From assembly GCA_937974175.1 (NCBI GenBank), contig CALJIG010000081.1, positions 1 through 10,927 on the forward strand: a stretch of DNA of 10,927 nt, in the 5' to 3' direction. Position numbers and translations under genes: made by a program. Of this stretch, positions 1 to 8,348 are shown in pieces. Every line of letters starts with the position of its first letter. Position 1 is the first letter of the stretch. The notes beneath the pieces are model-generated. The model ran no database searches, was not told the origin of the DNA, and was given only the letters and a program-made list of their open reading frames with translations. Source of the DNA: an uncultured Ignavibacteria bacterium. Its GTDB lineage: Bacteria > Bacteroidota > Ignavibacteria > Tepidaquicellales > Tepidaquicellaceae.

Positions 1-1401
1 AAGGCCGAAGAAAAAAATTACTGGAGAAAGAGGAATAAATTCTATTACGATTCTCTTGAAAATCTATTTAAGAACTTAATTCCTGCAAATGCTTCAGTGC
101 TTGAAGTCGGATGCGCAGAAGGCGATTCTCTACATGCAATCGGCAATAAAAATGAAGCAGGATTCGATTTCAATGCATACCACATTCAGAATGCAAAAGA
201 AAAATATCCTTCAATAAAATTTTATTGTATAGATGCTGAAGCTCCTGATTTTAATGAAAAAGCAAAAGAAATAAATCAGCAGTTTGATTTCATAATCTTA
301 TGTGATTTAATAGGAACTTTAAATGATATACAGAATGTTTTTGAAAGATTAAAAGTATTCTGCCACTCGCGAACGAAAGTAATAGTTACCTATAGAAATT
401 ATTTCTGGAATCCGGTTTTAAAAGCAGCAGAAAAGCTCGGCTTAAAAATGAAAGAAGGCGAGCAGAACTGGCTGTACATTCACGAAATAAAAAATCTTTT
501 AACACTTGCAGGGTTTGATGTAGTAAGAACAGGGGGAATGTTGTTAATGCCGGTCAAAATTCCATTCATAACTTCATTCATAAATAAGTATTTTGCAAAG
601 CTTCCAATTATAAAAAGGCTATGTCTTACCGGATATGTGGTAGCCAACAACGATATTTCTGAAGTAAAAGGGAGTGAAGATTATAAAGTTACTGTTCTTG
701 TTCCTGCCAGAAACGAAGAAGGAAATATAGAAAATATAGTCAGGTTAATTCCTCATATGGGAAGCGGAACAGAAATAGTTTTTGTTGAAGGAAATTCAAG
801 CGATAATACTTATAAAAAAATAGAAGAAGTAATAACGCAGAACAAAGGAAAAGATATAAAACTTTTTAAGCAGCCGGGCAAAGGTAAAGGTGATGCCGTA
901 AGGAAAGGATTTGAAAATGCCACGGGTGATATATTAATGATACTCGATGCTGACCTTACCGTCGCACCAAAAGACTTACCTAAATTTTATAATGCACTAA
1001 GCACAGGCAAGGGTGAATTCATCAATGGCAGCCGTTTGGTTTACCAAATGCATGAGAAAGCTATGCGCAGCCTGAATAAAGCCGGGAATATTTTTTTCAG
1101 CAATGTATTCAGCTGGCTGCTTGAACAAAGAATAACCGATACACTCTGTGGCACAAAAGTGTTATTCAAAAATGATTATATAAAACTTGTTGAGAACAGA
1201 AAATACTTTGGAGATTTTGATCCCTTCGGAGATTTTGATTTGCTCTTCGGCGCTGCTAAGTTAAATTTAAAGATTATAGAAATACCTGTCCGCTACGGCG
1301 AGCGCACCTATGGAGAAACAAATATTAACCGCTTCCGTGATGGCATGATGCTGCTTCGCATGTGTTTCTTCGCAATGAGAAAAATAAAATTTAACTTATA
1401 G
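1..1401 (+). CDS. Bifunctional class I SAM-dependent methyltransferase / family 2 glycosyltransferase (5' partial)
   Basis: The frame is open from base 1, so the true start lies before the window; 466 codons are visible. The GTG at 97 lies inside the methyltransferase domain and is not the start. The N-terminal part is a Rossmann methyltransferase. Its motif I, VLEVGCAEG, is encoded from 97 and is preceded by a YWRKRNKFYY stretch that I associate with this fusion family. From about 685 to 1320 there is a GT-A fold family 2 glycosyltransferase resembling dolichol-phosphate mannosyltransferase. It shows VLVPARNEEGNI, the metal-binding DAD (946-954), a GKGDAVRKG segment and TDTLCGTK (about 1138-1161). 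No C-terminal membrane helices are evident. It probably transfers a sugar from a nucleotide sugar to a polyprenyl phosphate at the inner membrane, while the methyltransferase half modifies an unknown substrate. The next gene starts four bases after the stop, suggesting an operon. The fold calls are firm; the substrates are unknown. Confidence 0.88.
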   Translation, partial: KAEEKNYWRKRNKFYYDSLENLFKNLIPANASVLEVGCAEGDSLHAIGNKNEAGFDFNAYHIQNAKEKYPSIKFYCIDAEAPDFNEKAKEINQQFDFIILCDLIGTLNDIQNVFERLKVFCHSRTKVIVTYRNYFWNPVLKAAEKLGLKMKEGEQNWLYIHEIKNLLTLAGFDVVRTGGMLLMPVKIPFITSFINKYFAKLPIIKRLCLTGYVVANNDISEVKGSEDYKVTVLVPARNEEGNIENIVRLIPHMGSGTEIVFVEGNSSDNTYKKIEEVITQNKGKDIKLFKQPGKGKGDAVRKGFENATGDILMILDADLTVAPKDLPKFYNALSTGKGEFINGSRLVYQMHEKAMRSLNKAGNIFFSNVFSWLLEQRITDTLCGTKVLFKNDYIKLVENRKYFGDFDPFGDFDLLFGAAKLNLKIIEIPVRYGERTYGETNINRFRDGMMLLRMCFFAMRKIKFNL

Positions 1402-1405
1402 TCTT

Positions 1406-2719
1406 TTGCAAAAGCAAAAGAAAATATTACTTATCACTATACTCTCCGTTTTATTTATCTTATCATTAATTCGAATTATTCTTTTCATTGAACAGGTTAG
1501 CCGCGAAAGCCTTCAAATGGATTTTACTGCTTACTACACTGCCGGTAAAGTAATGAACCTGGGTTTCAGCCCTTACAATAATTACATAGCTCAGGACTGG
1601 CTTTTATGGGACGGAGTTGCTCAGTTCAAACATAGCAGGTTTTTATATCCTCCGATAGCAGGAAGTTTTTTTCAACCAATTGCAAAACTACAATACTCCA
1701 CTGCCAAACACATTTGGAATTATCTGAATTTCTTCTTTGTAATCAGCGCAATGTTTCTCTGGTTGAAGATTTCAAAGTTTGATAAAAACATTTTTGCTAT
1801 ACTTATAGCAGGAATATTCACATTTAATTTTTTCCCGTTCTATACTTTACTTGAACGGGGGCAGATAGACGGTCTTACTTTTTTATTGCTGACTCTCGGA
1901 ATTTTTGCAACAATAAAACAAAAAAACTTAATCGCAGGAATTTTATTTGCAGCTGCATCAATATTTAAATTTTATTGCCTGCTCCTTATTCCTTTTCTTT
2001 TACTGAAGAAAAAATTCAACACCGTAATTTCATTTGCTTTTTCCGTCATTCTAATCATTGCCGCAATGTATGCATTTAACGGGACACTGTTAGTAAATGA
2101 TTACGTTTTTAATCAGCTTCCGCGAATATCCGAGTTTGCAGAAAGCGGTACTGAAGACATGAAAATAGATTCATGGATTTTAAAAAACTATTTTCAGATT
2201 TCAAGATATTCCATTTCCATGATGGACGGCCAGCCTTTTGTTTCGGAATCTATTAGTTTTTTTTCAAAGGCATCGCTTATAAAAGTAATTACATCAGTGC
2301 AAAGTAAAGCAGGGTTGGAATTGTCAAGCACTATATGGTCGGCTATTATATTTATTCTGATTCTGTTTTTATTCGGAAAAAATATACGAAGCTACAATAC
2401 ATTGTTTCAATGGTCAATAATTCTTTTAGTGATATTGATATGCAGCCCGTTTACATGGGTAATGAATCTGGTTTGGCTTCTGCCTGTATTATTTGTAATC
2501 TTTCATCTTTTTCAGTCGAATAGTTATAAAAATACAAGCTTTGTCTTTATTCTATGTGGCTTGATGATAATAAGTTTTGCTGATAACTATAAAGTTAACA
2601 ATTTTTTACTGGACGGCTTTTTGAAATCAAGGCACGTGATAGGAGAGTTATTAATATTAACAGGAATGCTTTTATTGCCAAAGTTAAAATATTTTAAAAC
2701 TTTAACTTCAGAGTCTTAG
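1406..2719 (+). CDS. Polytopic membrane glycosyltransferase, GT87 (DUF2029)-like
   Basis: A 437-residue, strongly hydrophobic protein with roughly ten predicted membrane segments. A basic N-terminus precedes the first helix. The first periplasmic loop begins QMDFTAYYTAGK, with Asp39 where GT-C enzymes carry their catalytic acid, and continues with FLYPP, matching the GT87/DUF2029 layout. A later ERGQIDGL segment also fits the family. Such enzymes use polyprenyl-phosphate sugars as donors on the outer face of the inner membrane. The upstream DPM1-like domain could make that donor, which fits their four-base spacing. I chose the TTG at 1406 because an in-frame stop lies just upstream (1385-1387), there is no ATG or GTG before the first helix, and the first in-frame ATG (about 1517) would remove that helix and most of the first loop. 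No clear ribosome-binding site is seen. The 3' end overlaps the convergent phosphatase gene by 26 bp. Family assignment is fairly confident; the sugar and acceptor are unknown. Confidence 0.78.
   Translation: MQKQKKILLITILSVLFILSLIRIILFIEQVSRESLQMDFTAYYTAGKVMNLGFSPYNNYIAQDWLLWDGVAQFKHSRFLYPPIAGSFFQPIAKLQYSTAKHIWNYLNFFFVISAMFLWLKISKFDKNIFAILIAGIFTFNFFPFYTLLERGQIDGLTFLLLTLGIFATIKQKNLIAGILFAAASIFKFYCLLLIPFLLLKKKFNTVISFAFSVILIIAAMYAFNGTLLVNDYVFNQLPRISEFAESGTEDMKIDSWILKNYFQISRYSISMMDGQPFVSESISFFSKASLIKVITSVQSKAGLELSSTIWSAIIFILILFLFGKNIRSYNTLFQWSIILLVILICSPFTWVMNLVWLLPVLFVIFHLFQSNSYKNTSFVFILCGLMIISFADNYKVNNFLLDGFLKSRHVIGELLILTGMLLLPKLKYFKTLTSES
2681..2708. repeat. AT-only inverted repeat at the convergent gene ends
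   Basis: AAGTTAAA (2681-2688) is perfectly repeated in inverse orientation as TTTAACTT (2701-2708), with a 12-base AT-rich spacer. It spans the overlapping 3' ends of the GT87 and PAP2 genes. It could act as a weak bidirectional terminator, but the stem has only one G-C pair and no U-tract on the GT87 side, so it may be chance in AT-rich sequence. Confidence 0.25.
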
Positions 2720-3248
2720 AAATAAATTTCCACATCCATATAAAAATCCACGCTGCAAAAATTCCCAGCAACGCTCCGCATATAATATCGAACGGATAAT
2801 GCACTCCCACAAAAACTCTCGATAGCGCAACTAACGATGCTACCGTAAATAAAACATATCGGAAATTTTTATAAAAGTACGAGAAGACTGTTGCTGCTCC
2901 GAAATTATTTATTGCATGGGAGGAAGTGAAAGAAAAAGAATCCGTGCAGTTTACCAGTAAATGAACACCCGGTAAAGCATTGCACGGACGAATTCTATGG
3001 AAAAAATCTTTTATAATAAAACTGTTTACCTGGTCAGTCACAGTGACAAGCAACAGAGCCATCACTACGGCAACTCTGCCTTTCGCTCCTCCTTTTATTA
3101 CCAGCCACCCAAGTAAAATAATATAAACCAGCATCCAATGATTATTCTCAGTGATAAATGGCATTACTTTATCAGTGAGCGGATTGGCGCAGGTTTTATT
3201 TATAAAATAAAAAAGTGATACATCTATATTTTGAAAAAAATCACCCAT
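2694..3248 (-). CDS. PAP2-family membrane phosphatase (probable undecaprenyl-diphosphatase or related lipid phosphatase)
   Basis: A 184-residue membrane protein carrying all three PAP2 active-site motifs. KX6RP is K80 to R87-P88. The second motif is TSSH (108-111) in place of canonical PSGH, keeping the Ser-His pair. SRX5HX3D is S143-R144, H150 and D154. H111 and H150 are the expected acid/base and nucleophile. Several hydrophobic helices flank the motifs, so the active site should face the periplasm. The length matches BcrC-type undecaprenyl-diphosphatases, which recycle the lipid carrier of cell-wall and surface-glycan synthesis. Motifs alone do not separate these from phosphatidylglycerophosphate or lipid A phosphatases. 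The ATG shares its A with the last base of the hutU stop (TAATG), suggesting translational coupling, although the functions look unrelated. It converges with, and overlaps, the GT87 gene. Confidence 0.85.
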   Translation of the reverse strand: MGDFFQNIDVSLFYFINKTCANPLTDKVMPFITENNHWMLVYIILLGWLVIKGGAKGRVAVVMALLLVTVTDQVNSFIIKDFFHRIRPCNALPGVHLLVNCTDSFSFTSSHAINNFGAATVFSYFYKNFRYVLFTVASLVALSRVFVGVHYPFDIICGALLGIFAAWIFIWMWKFISKTLKLKF

Positions 3249-4897
3249 TATTTTAACATGGGCATATTGATACCAAACTTCTTCTGCTCTTCAATTGCTA
3301 AATCATATCCTGCGTCTGCATGGCGGACAATTCCCATTCCGGGATCATAAGTTAAACATCTTTCTAATCTTACTTCTGCCTCAGGAGTTCCGTCTGCGAC
3401 TATTACCATACCTGAGTGAATCGAATTTCCTATTCCAACTCCGCCCCCGTGATGCAGTGATGTCCACGATGCTCCGCCAACGCAATGTAAAGCAAAGTTA
3501 AGCACAGGCCAGTCTGCAATAGCATCTGAGCCGTCAAGCATTTTTTCAGTCTCTCTGTTTGGTGAGGCAACGCTACCACAATCAAGGTGGTCTCTTCCTA
3601 TTACAATCGGAGCTTTTACAATTCCGTTCTTCACTAAGTCATTAAATATTTTTCCTGCCTTTGCTCTTTCACCATAGCCAAGCCAACAGATTCTTGCAGG
3701 CAGTCCCTGGAAGTGAACTTTCTCTCTTGCAGCTTTCAGCCATTTATGAAGAAGTTTGTTATCAGGGAACGCTTCCATTATCGCTTCGTCTGTTCTGTAA
3801 ATATCTTCAGGGTCTCCTGATAGCGCAACCCATCTGAACGGACCTTTGCCTTCACAGAAAAGAGGGCGGACATATTCAGGCACGAAGCCCGGTATCTCAA
3901 ATGCTTTTTCAAATCCTTCTGACTTTGCTTCACCGCGTAAATTATTTCCGTAATCGAATGTAACTGCGCCGCGCTGCATAAACTCCCACATTGTCTTGCA
4001 ATGAATCACAACTGTCTTTCTCGCAAACTCAATATATTTATCAGGATCATTTTGTCTTAACTCTTTAGCCTGGTCTAATGTCATACCCATAGGGACATAT
4101 CCGTTAAGCATATCATGTGCTGATGTCTGGTCAGTTAATGCGTCGGGAATAATACCTCTGTTTAAAATCTCAGGTAAAATTTCTCCTGCATTGCCTACAA
4201 GTCCTACTGAGCGTGCCTCGCCTCTTTCCTTTGCCGCAAGCACAAGTCTTAATGCTTCATCTAAGTCTTCTGTTATTAAATCACAATAGCCTGTATCAAC
4301 TCTTCTTTGTATTCTTGCTTTATCCACATCAATTCCTAAGAACGCTGCTCCGTTTAATGTTGCAGCTAGTGGTTGTGCTCCTCCCATGCCGCCGAGTCCT
4401 GCAGTAAGAACAAATCTTCCGCTGAGTGTTCCGCCGAAATGTTTTATTGCGCATGCAGCGAATGTTTCATACGTGCCCTGCAATATTCCCTGCGTTCCTA
4501 TGTATATCCAGCTTCCGGCAGTCATCTGGCCGTACATTATAAGTCCTAATGCTTCCAATCTTCTGAACTCATCCCATGTTGCCCATGCAGGTACAAGCTG
4601 TGAGTTAGATATTAGCACACGCGGAGCGTTTGTATGTGTTTTAAAAACTGCAACAGGTTTTCCCGATTGTACAAGAAGAGTTTCATCTTCGTTTAGTACT
4701 TTTAAGGTCTCAATAATTTTATCATAACATTCCCAGTTACGCGCTGCTTTGCCTGAACCGCCATAGACTATTAAGTCTTCGGGACGTTCGGCAACATCGG
4801 CATCGAGGTTATTCATAAGCATTCGCATTGCTGCTTCTGTAATCCAATTTTTACAGGATAAAGTTGTTCCTGTAGGGGCTTTTATGGTTCTGGACAT
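3248..4897 (-). CDS. hutU: Urocanate hydratase (urocanase)
   Basis: A 549-residue cytoplasmic enzyme of full family length (about 550-560). It converts urocanate to 4-imidazolone-5-propionate, the second step of histidine degradation, using tightly bound NAD+ as an electrophile. The start reads IKAPTGTTLSCKNW then AAMRMLMNNLD, the usual N-terminus, supporting this ATG. The core contains GQMTAGSWIYIGTQGI (123-138) and the glycine-rich NAD-binding TAGLGGMGGAQP (165-176). The segment LPARICW holds Cys404, which by position should match Cys410 known from Pseudomonas putida urocanase. GRDHLDCGSVASPNRETE (434-451) and SLHHGGGVGIGNS (480-492) are also intact. No hutH, hutI or hutG is present in the window, so other pathway genes must lie elsewhere or be absent. 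No Shine-Dalgarno sequence is visible upstream. The PAP2 phosphatase gene follows with a one-base overlap. Confidence 0.97.
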   Translation of the reverse strand: MSRTIKAPTGTTLSCKNWITEAAMRMLMNNLDADVAERPEDLIVYGGSGKAARNWECYDKIIETLKVLNEDETLLVQSGKPVAVFKTHTNAPRVLISNSQLVPAWATWDEFRRLEALGLIMYGQMTAGSWIYIGTQGILQGTYETFAACAIKHFGGTLSGRFVLTAGLGGMGGAQPLAATLNGAAFLGIDVDKARIQRRVDTGYCDLITEDLDEALRLVLAAKERGEARSVGLVGNAGEILPEILNRGIIPDALTDQTSAHDMLNGYVPMGMTLDQAKELRQNDPDKYIEFARKTVVIHCKTMWEFMQRGAVTFDYGNNLRGEAKSEGFEKAFEIPGFVPEYVRPLFCEGKGPFRWVALSGDPEDIYRTDEAIMEAFPDNKLLHKWLKAAREKVHFQGLPARICWLGYGERAKAGKIFNDLVKNGIVKAPIVIGRDHLDCGSVASPNRETEKMLDGSDAIADWPVLNFALHCVGGASWTSLHHGGGVGIGNSIHSGMVIVADGTPEAEVRLERCLTYDPGMGIVRHADAGYDLAIEEQKKFGINMPMLK

Positions 4898-5022
4898 ATA
4901 GATTTTAACTTATTAAAATTTTAGAGTTCTATAAAATATTAAATCATAGATGTTTTAAAAAGATAAAAGATTACTCTTAATCTTTCCTCACTCCAACCTG
5001 TCAGGATATGCTTATTACCAAT

Positions 5023-5049
5023 AAAAAAGGCGGAACAAAATTCCGCCTT
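5023..5049 (-). terminator. Rho-independent terminator of the beta-propeller gene
   Basis: AAGGCGGAA (5027-5035) and TTCCGCCTT (5041-5049) form a perfect 9-bp stem with a 5-base loop. Read on the minus strand, the stem runs straight into a six-T tract (complement of 5023-5028). It begins 26 bases after the stop of the leftward gene ending at 5076, so it insulates that gene from hutU downstream. This is the clearest terminator in the window. Confidence 0.9.
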
Positions 5050-5075
5050 ATATAGTAGTTTATGAAAATCAGATT

Positions 5076-7370
5076 TTATTTCACCAAAACCATTCGTTTT
5101 GTTTCAGTAAACTCATTAGTCTGCATCCGGTAGAAATATATTCCAGATGAAAGTGATGCAGCATTAAACTCAAAAGTATAATCTCCGCCATTCATTTCGG
5201 AGCTTACCAGTTCCTGAACAGCTCTTCCCATCATATCATACACTGTTAAATTTACAAATGAATTTTTCGGTATTGTAAAACTTATTCTAGTTGTCGGATT
5301 AAATGGATTCGGATAATTCTGACTAAGTGTATACTGTTTTGGTATCTCGCCCGTTGAACTGATATTTGAAATAAAGTTCACAATTGAATCTAAATCATAA
5401 TGCCTTAGTATTCCGCTTTGCAGTTCATTTATAAATAAATCATTTCTGATTTTATCATAATAAACAATCGGTCCCGTAAATCTTTTTTTGTAAAGGACTC
5501 TGATTGCAGTTCTTGAATAAGGAGATGAAATATTATGCTCACTCATTCTTAAAGAATCGTTAGACACAATCATACCATACATTTTGTTCTTTGCCTGATT
5601 TATTCCAACCACTTTTCCAAGTCCTGTAATCTTTCCAAGTATTGCGTTATTACCAGCATTTACAATTATATTACCAACAAAGAGCCTGTTACTCAATGAA
5701 TCGTAATACATACAGTTTTCTTCAAAAGCAGAAATTGTATCGTTCCATTGCGCAGCTATTGCAAAAGAATCAACAGCCATTGTTGAAGTATTAAACACTT
5801 TTACTCGTCTTGAGTTTTTATCCAGACAAAACAACTTGTTAAAATCAGGCGCAGTGATTAATTGAATAATTCCGACACCTCCCCCGCTTGCATTAAAAGT
5901 ATATCCGGGAATAGGAGTAGTGCTTTCCACTGCATTTGTAACTGCATTTATTTTTACAATGTTACCGAACTCTGGAAAACTGACAAATATTTTTTGTAAA
6001 AATTTATCATAGCACATCACAGCTATCGCATCCTGTCTTCCTTCTGCTAAAGGTAAATTAATTGTTGCATTAACTGTATTTGTGATAGAATTTATAACAG
6101 AAATCGTACTCTGGAAATGATTTAATATAAATACTTTATTCAATGATGAATCAGTTCTTACAACGCATGGCCAGCTGCCAGCTTTAAATTTTGTAGTACC
6201 TAAAGTATTTATATCGTACTTAATTATATCAGAACCGCCGAGACGACAAGCAATATACAAGCTGTTATTATCGGGAGCAACATCCATTTCATCCAACGTA
6301 ACTCCTATATGTACTGAATCGATTGCATTGGTAGCAAGATTTAATATTTCAACATAACCTGAGTGCATATCAGGCCATACTAATTTATTTCCCGCTTCAT
6401 ATACTAATGCTTTATAAGTTTTATCTCCTCGTTTTGCTGAGTCAAGCACCTGTGAATTACAATCTAATATATACATCTTAGCCCATGAGCCACCCTGGCC
6501 CTGCTGGTCATATCCCGTCGAATTCATAAAATATCCTTTACCTGTCCTCTCATCATATTCATATCCAGAAACATCTGAACCCAATCTTTTAGTCATCGTG
6601 ATAGAGCCATTTGACATATTCGCCGTGATAATTGTATCAGGATTTACTAAAACAAATCTGTTTCTTCCTGAATCTGCAGCAATTACTCCGCAGACTGTTG
6701 GAGTAGGTATTACTAAAGTTCTTATTACTGAAAATGGACTTAAACAGTTTATAGTTTTGATCTGAGGATTTCCACCAATTAAATTCCTCGATGACACATA
6801 TATTCTTGTACATAGGCTGTCAAAGATTATAGAGCTTACTGTGTATCCAACATTTATAGAATCAAGTATAGATAGATTCGTACCATTTAGTATTTTTATT
6901 TTTGCACCATCACCTACAAAAATTCTGTTTCTTATTGTATCAAATGCAATTCCTCCCTGCGCACTGTTAAAAGTATATGAACCAAGTGACTGAGAATTTG
7001 TAGGATTAACAATGTACATCGTTGACGGACTTGCATCTATATTGCCGCACAATAAATATCCGTTATAGGGATTTACATAAACATACGAAATAGTAAAAGA
7101 AGTTGTATATGGATATGCAACTGACCCTGATTGTGTATTTGTTGTTAGATTTATCTGCGCAATGTATTCATTCATTATTGGAGTAGTGTAAGCAAAGCCG
7201 CGCTTTTGATCTATTGCAATATCATACATTTTGACTGAGCAATGCTGGGAGTTTCCCGTTATGCGTGATTTTATGTTTGCATAATCAAGCAGCCGGTAGG
7301 TTTGAATCTGGGAGTAACTTAATTGGGATAGAACCAGCATAATAAAAAAAACGAGAAAGGTCTTTTTCAT
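5076..7370 (-). CDS. Secreted YVTN-like beta-propeller protein with T9SS type A C-terminal sorting domain
   Basis: A 764-residue exported protein. Residues 1-20 form a signal peptide: lysines at 2-3, a hydrophobic core to about 14, then a likely cut at SYS|Q. The body (about 25-660) consists of repeated blade-like units with strands such as RNRIFVGDG, TRIYVSSRN, QKIFVSFPE and NRLFVGN, interleaved with TNT-V-type turns resembling YVTN/NHL propeller proteins; no catalytic motif is apparent. The last 86 residues (679-764) are a Por-type sorting domain with NYPNPFNPTT, VYDMMGR, SGIYFYRM and a terminal MVLVK, which directs cargo through the type IX system to the cell surface or medium. It is monocistronic, with a strong terminator after it and a divergent WYL regulator upstream. 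No Shine-Dalgarno sequence precedes the ATG. Export is well supported; the ligand or function is unknown. Confidence 0.88.
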   Translation of the reverse strand: MKKTFLVFFIMLVLSQLSYSQIQTYRLLDYANIKSRITGNSQHCSVKMYDIAIDQKRGFAYTTPIMNEYIAQINLTTNTQSGSVAYPYTTSFTISYVYVNPYNGYLLCGNIDASPSTMYIVNPTNSQSLGSYTFNSAQGGIAFDTIRNRIFVGDGAKIKILNGTNLSILDSINVGYTVSSIIFDSLCTRIYVSSRNLIGGNPQIKTINCLSPFSVIRTLVIPTPTVCGVIAADSGRNRFVLVNPDTIITANMSNGSITMTKRLGSDVSGYEYDERTGKGYFMNSTGYDQQGQGGSWAKMYILDCNSQVLDSAKRGDKTYKALVYEAGNKLVWPDMHSGYVEILNLATNAIDSVHIGVTLDEMDVAPDNNSLYIACRLGGSDIIKYDINTLGTTKFKAGSWPCVVRTDSSLNKVFILNHFQSTISVINSITNTVNATINLPLAEGRQDAIAVMCYDKFLQKIFVSFPEFGNIVKINAVTNAVESTTPIPGYTFNASGGGVGIIQLITAPDFNKLFCLDKNSRRVKVFNTSTMAVDSFAIAAQWNDTISAFEENCMYYDSLSNRLFVGNIIVNAGNNAILGKITGLGKVVGINQAKNKMYGMIVSNDSLRMSEHNISSPYSRTAIRVLYKKRFTGPIVYYDKIRNDLFINELQSGILRHYDLDSIVNFISNISSTGEIPKQYTLSQNYPNPFNPTTRISFTIPKNSFVNLTVYDMMGRAVQELVSSEMNGGDYTFEFNAASLSSGIYFYRMQTNEFTETKRMVLVK

Positions 7371-7493
7371 ATCAGATAATTTATTTTATGAATGTAAATT
7401 GGCTCCGGTAAATCAGACAACGGTATTTTACAAAGGTTTAACGAAAAAATAGTTCATTGTTTTGTTAGAAATATATTTCCAATTTTATATCCT
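7371..7493. promoter_or_regulatory. Divergent intergenic region between the beta-propeller and WYL regulator genes
   Basis: These 123 AT-rich bases separate two divergent starts and must hold both promoters. I could not place convincing -33/-7 (Bacteroidota type) or -35/-10 elements. Two weak repeats are visible: ATCAGA at 7371-7376 and again about 40 bases on, and AAATTGG (7396-7402) with its inverse CCAATTT (7479-7485). Either could be an operator half, but both are short enough to be chance. Only the location supports the call. Confidence 0.45.
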
Positions 7494-8348
7494 ATGACAA
7501 ATAAATTTTCAGAAGAACTGCTCAGGCAGATTGAAATGGCATCTTTGATTTTGGAAAAGCAAAGATTCTATTCCGAAGATGAGCTTGCCGAAAAACTGGA
7601 TACCAGTGTTACAACAATCAGGCGCGATGCAAATAAACTGAGGCAGTTAGGAGTGGGCGTTTACTCGCGAAAAAATGTTTTTGAAATTATAAACATCGAT
7701 GATGAAGTTTTAAATACTCTCATCACAGCATATCTATCATTAAACGATAATATAAATATACGAAATTTAAAATTAATTCATAAAAAATTTGGAGAGAATG
7801 CACTGAGTGTATTTGTAAAGATTCTTAAGGCAATCAGCAACAAACAAATTATAGAACTCGGCTATGGACGCAATATGCATGGAGATATTAAGTGGAGAGA
7901 GATTACTCCCATAAGTTTAATTAACACCGGAAGAACGTTCCATCTATACGGTGTAGAGAATGATGATTCGGAAGAAATTAAATGCTATCTGATAGAGAGA
8001 ATTATAAATATAAGATTCGGAGATAAAAAAAGTTCTATCAAAAAATTACCCGGTGCATTTAATATTTACGAAAAGTCATGGGGGACTTTCAGCGGCGGTG
8101 AGGCTTTTGATGTAGAACTTAAATTTACTGAAAAGACAGGAAAACTTATTAAAGATAAAATCTGGATTGAAAATCAGGAGATAACTGAAAAAGATGATGC
8201 AATTTTTATGAAGATAAAAGTAAAGTTATCCTATGAATTTATTGCATGGGTAATGGGCTGGGGAAAAGAAGTTGAAGTAATAAAACCAAAGGAATTAAAA
8301 AAAGAAATAACTCAGAGAGCAAAGGATATAATTTCCTTATATAAGTAA
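7494..8348 (+). CDS. WYL-domain transcriptional regulator (N-terminal HTH)
   Basis: A 284-residue cytoplasmic protein. Residues about 10-60 form a winged helix-turn-helix: FYSEDELAEKLDTSVTTIRRD aligns with the DeoR/HTH_11 pattern, with TTIRRDANKLRQLG as the recognition helix. Residues about 110-180 resemble a WYL domain, though its namesake motif is degenerate (FHLYGVE, 149-155); LIERI (167-171) matches the conserved basic segment. The C-terminus (about 205-283) resembles the WCX extension, including WVMGWGKEVEVIKP. WYL regulators are thought to sense ligands, often nucleic-acid or nucleotide related, and many control stress, DNA-damage or defence genes. No defence gene is visible nearby. The divergent beta-propeller gene is the closest candidate target besides autoregulation. 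The ATG has no clear ribosome-binding site. Confidence 0.85.
   Translation: MTNKFSEELLRQIEMASLILEKQRFYSEDELAEKLDTSVTTIRRDANKLRQLGVGVYSRKNVFEIINIDDEVLNTLITAYLSLNDNINIRNLKLIHKKFGENALSVFVKILKAISNKQIIELGYGRNMHGDIKWREITPISLINTGRTFHLYGVENDDSEEIKCYLIERIINIRFGDKKSSIKKLPGAFNIYEKSWGTFSGGEAFDVELKFTEKTGKLIKDKIWIENQEITEKDDAIFMKIKVKLSYEFIAWVMGWGKEVEVIKPKELKKEITQRAKDIISLYK

Noticed and set aside
2335..2523. A 62-codon open frame in another frame within the GT87 gene
   Set aside because: It lies fully inside a well-supported membrane protein gene and has no start context or recognisable domain.
4213..4727. Two + strand open frames antisense to hutU
   Set aside because: Both overlap the conserved NAD-binding half of urocanase; composition is low-complexity (leucine/proline rich) and no motif is visible.
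4898..5022. Possible riboswitch or structured leader upstream of hutU
   Set aside because: The sequence is AT-rich with no conserved core or stable stem that I can see apart from the terminator belonging to the upstream-lying leftward gene.
7396..7485. AAATTGG/CCAATTT inverted pair as an operator for the WYL regulator
   Set aside because: The arms are 7 bases, 76 bases apart, in AT-rich DNA; this is too weak to call a binding site.
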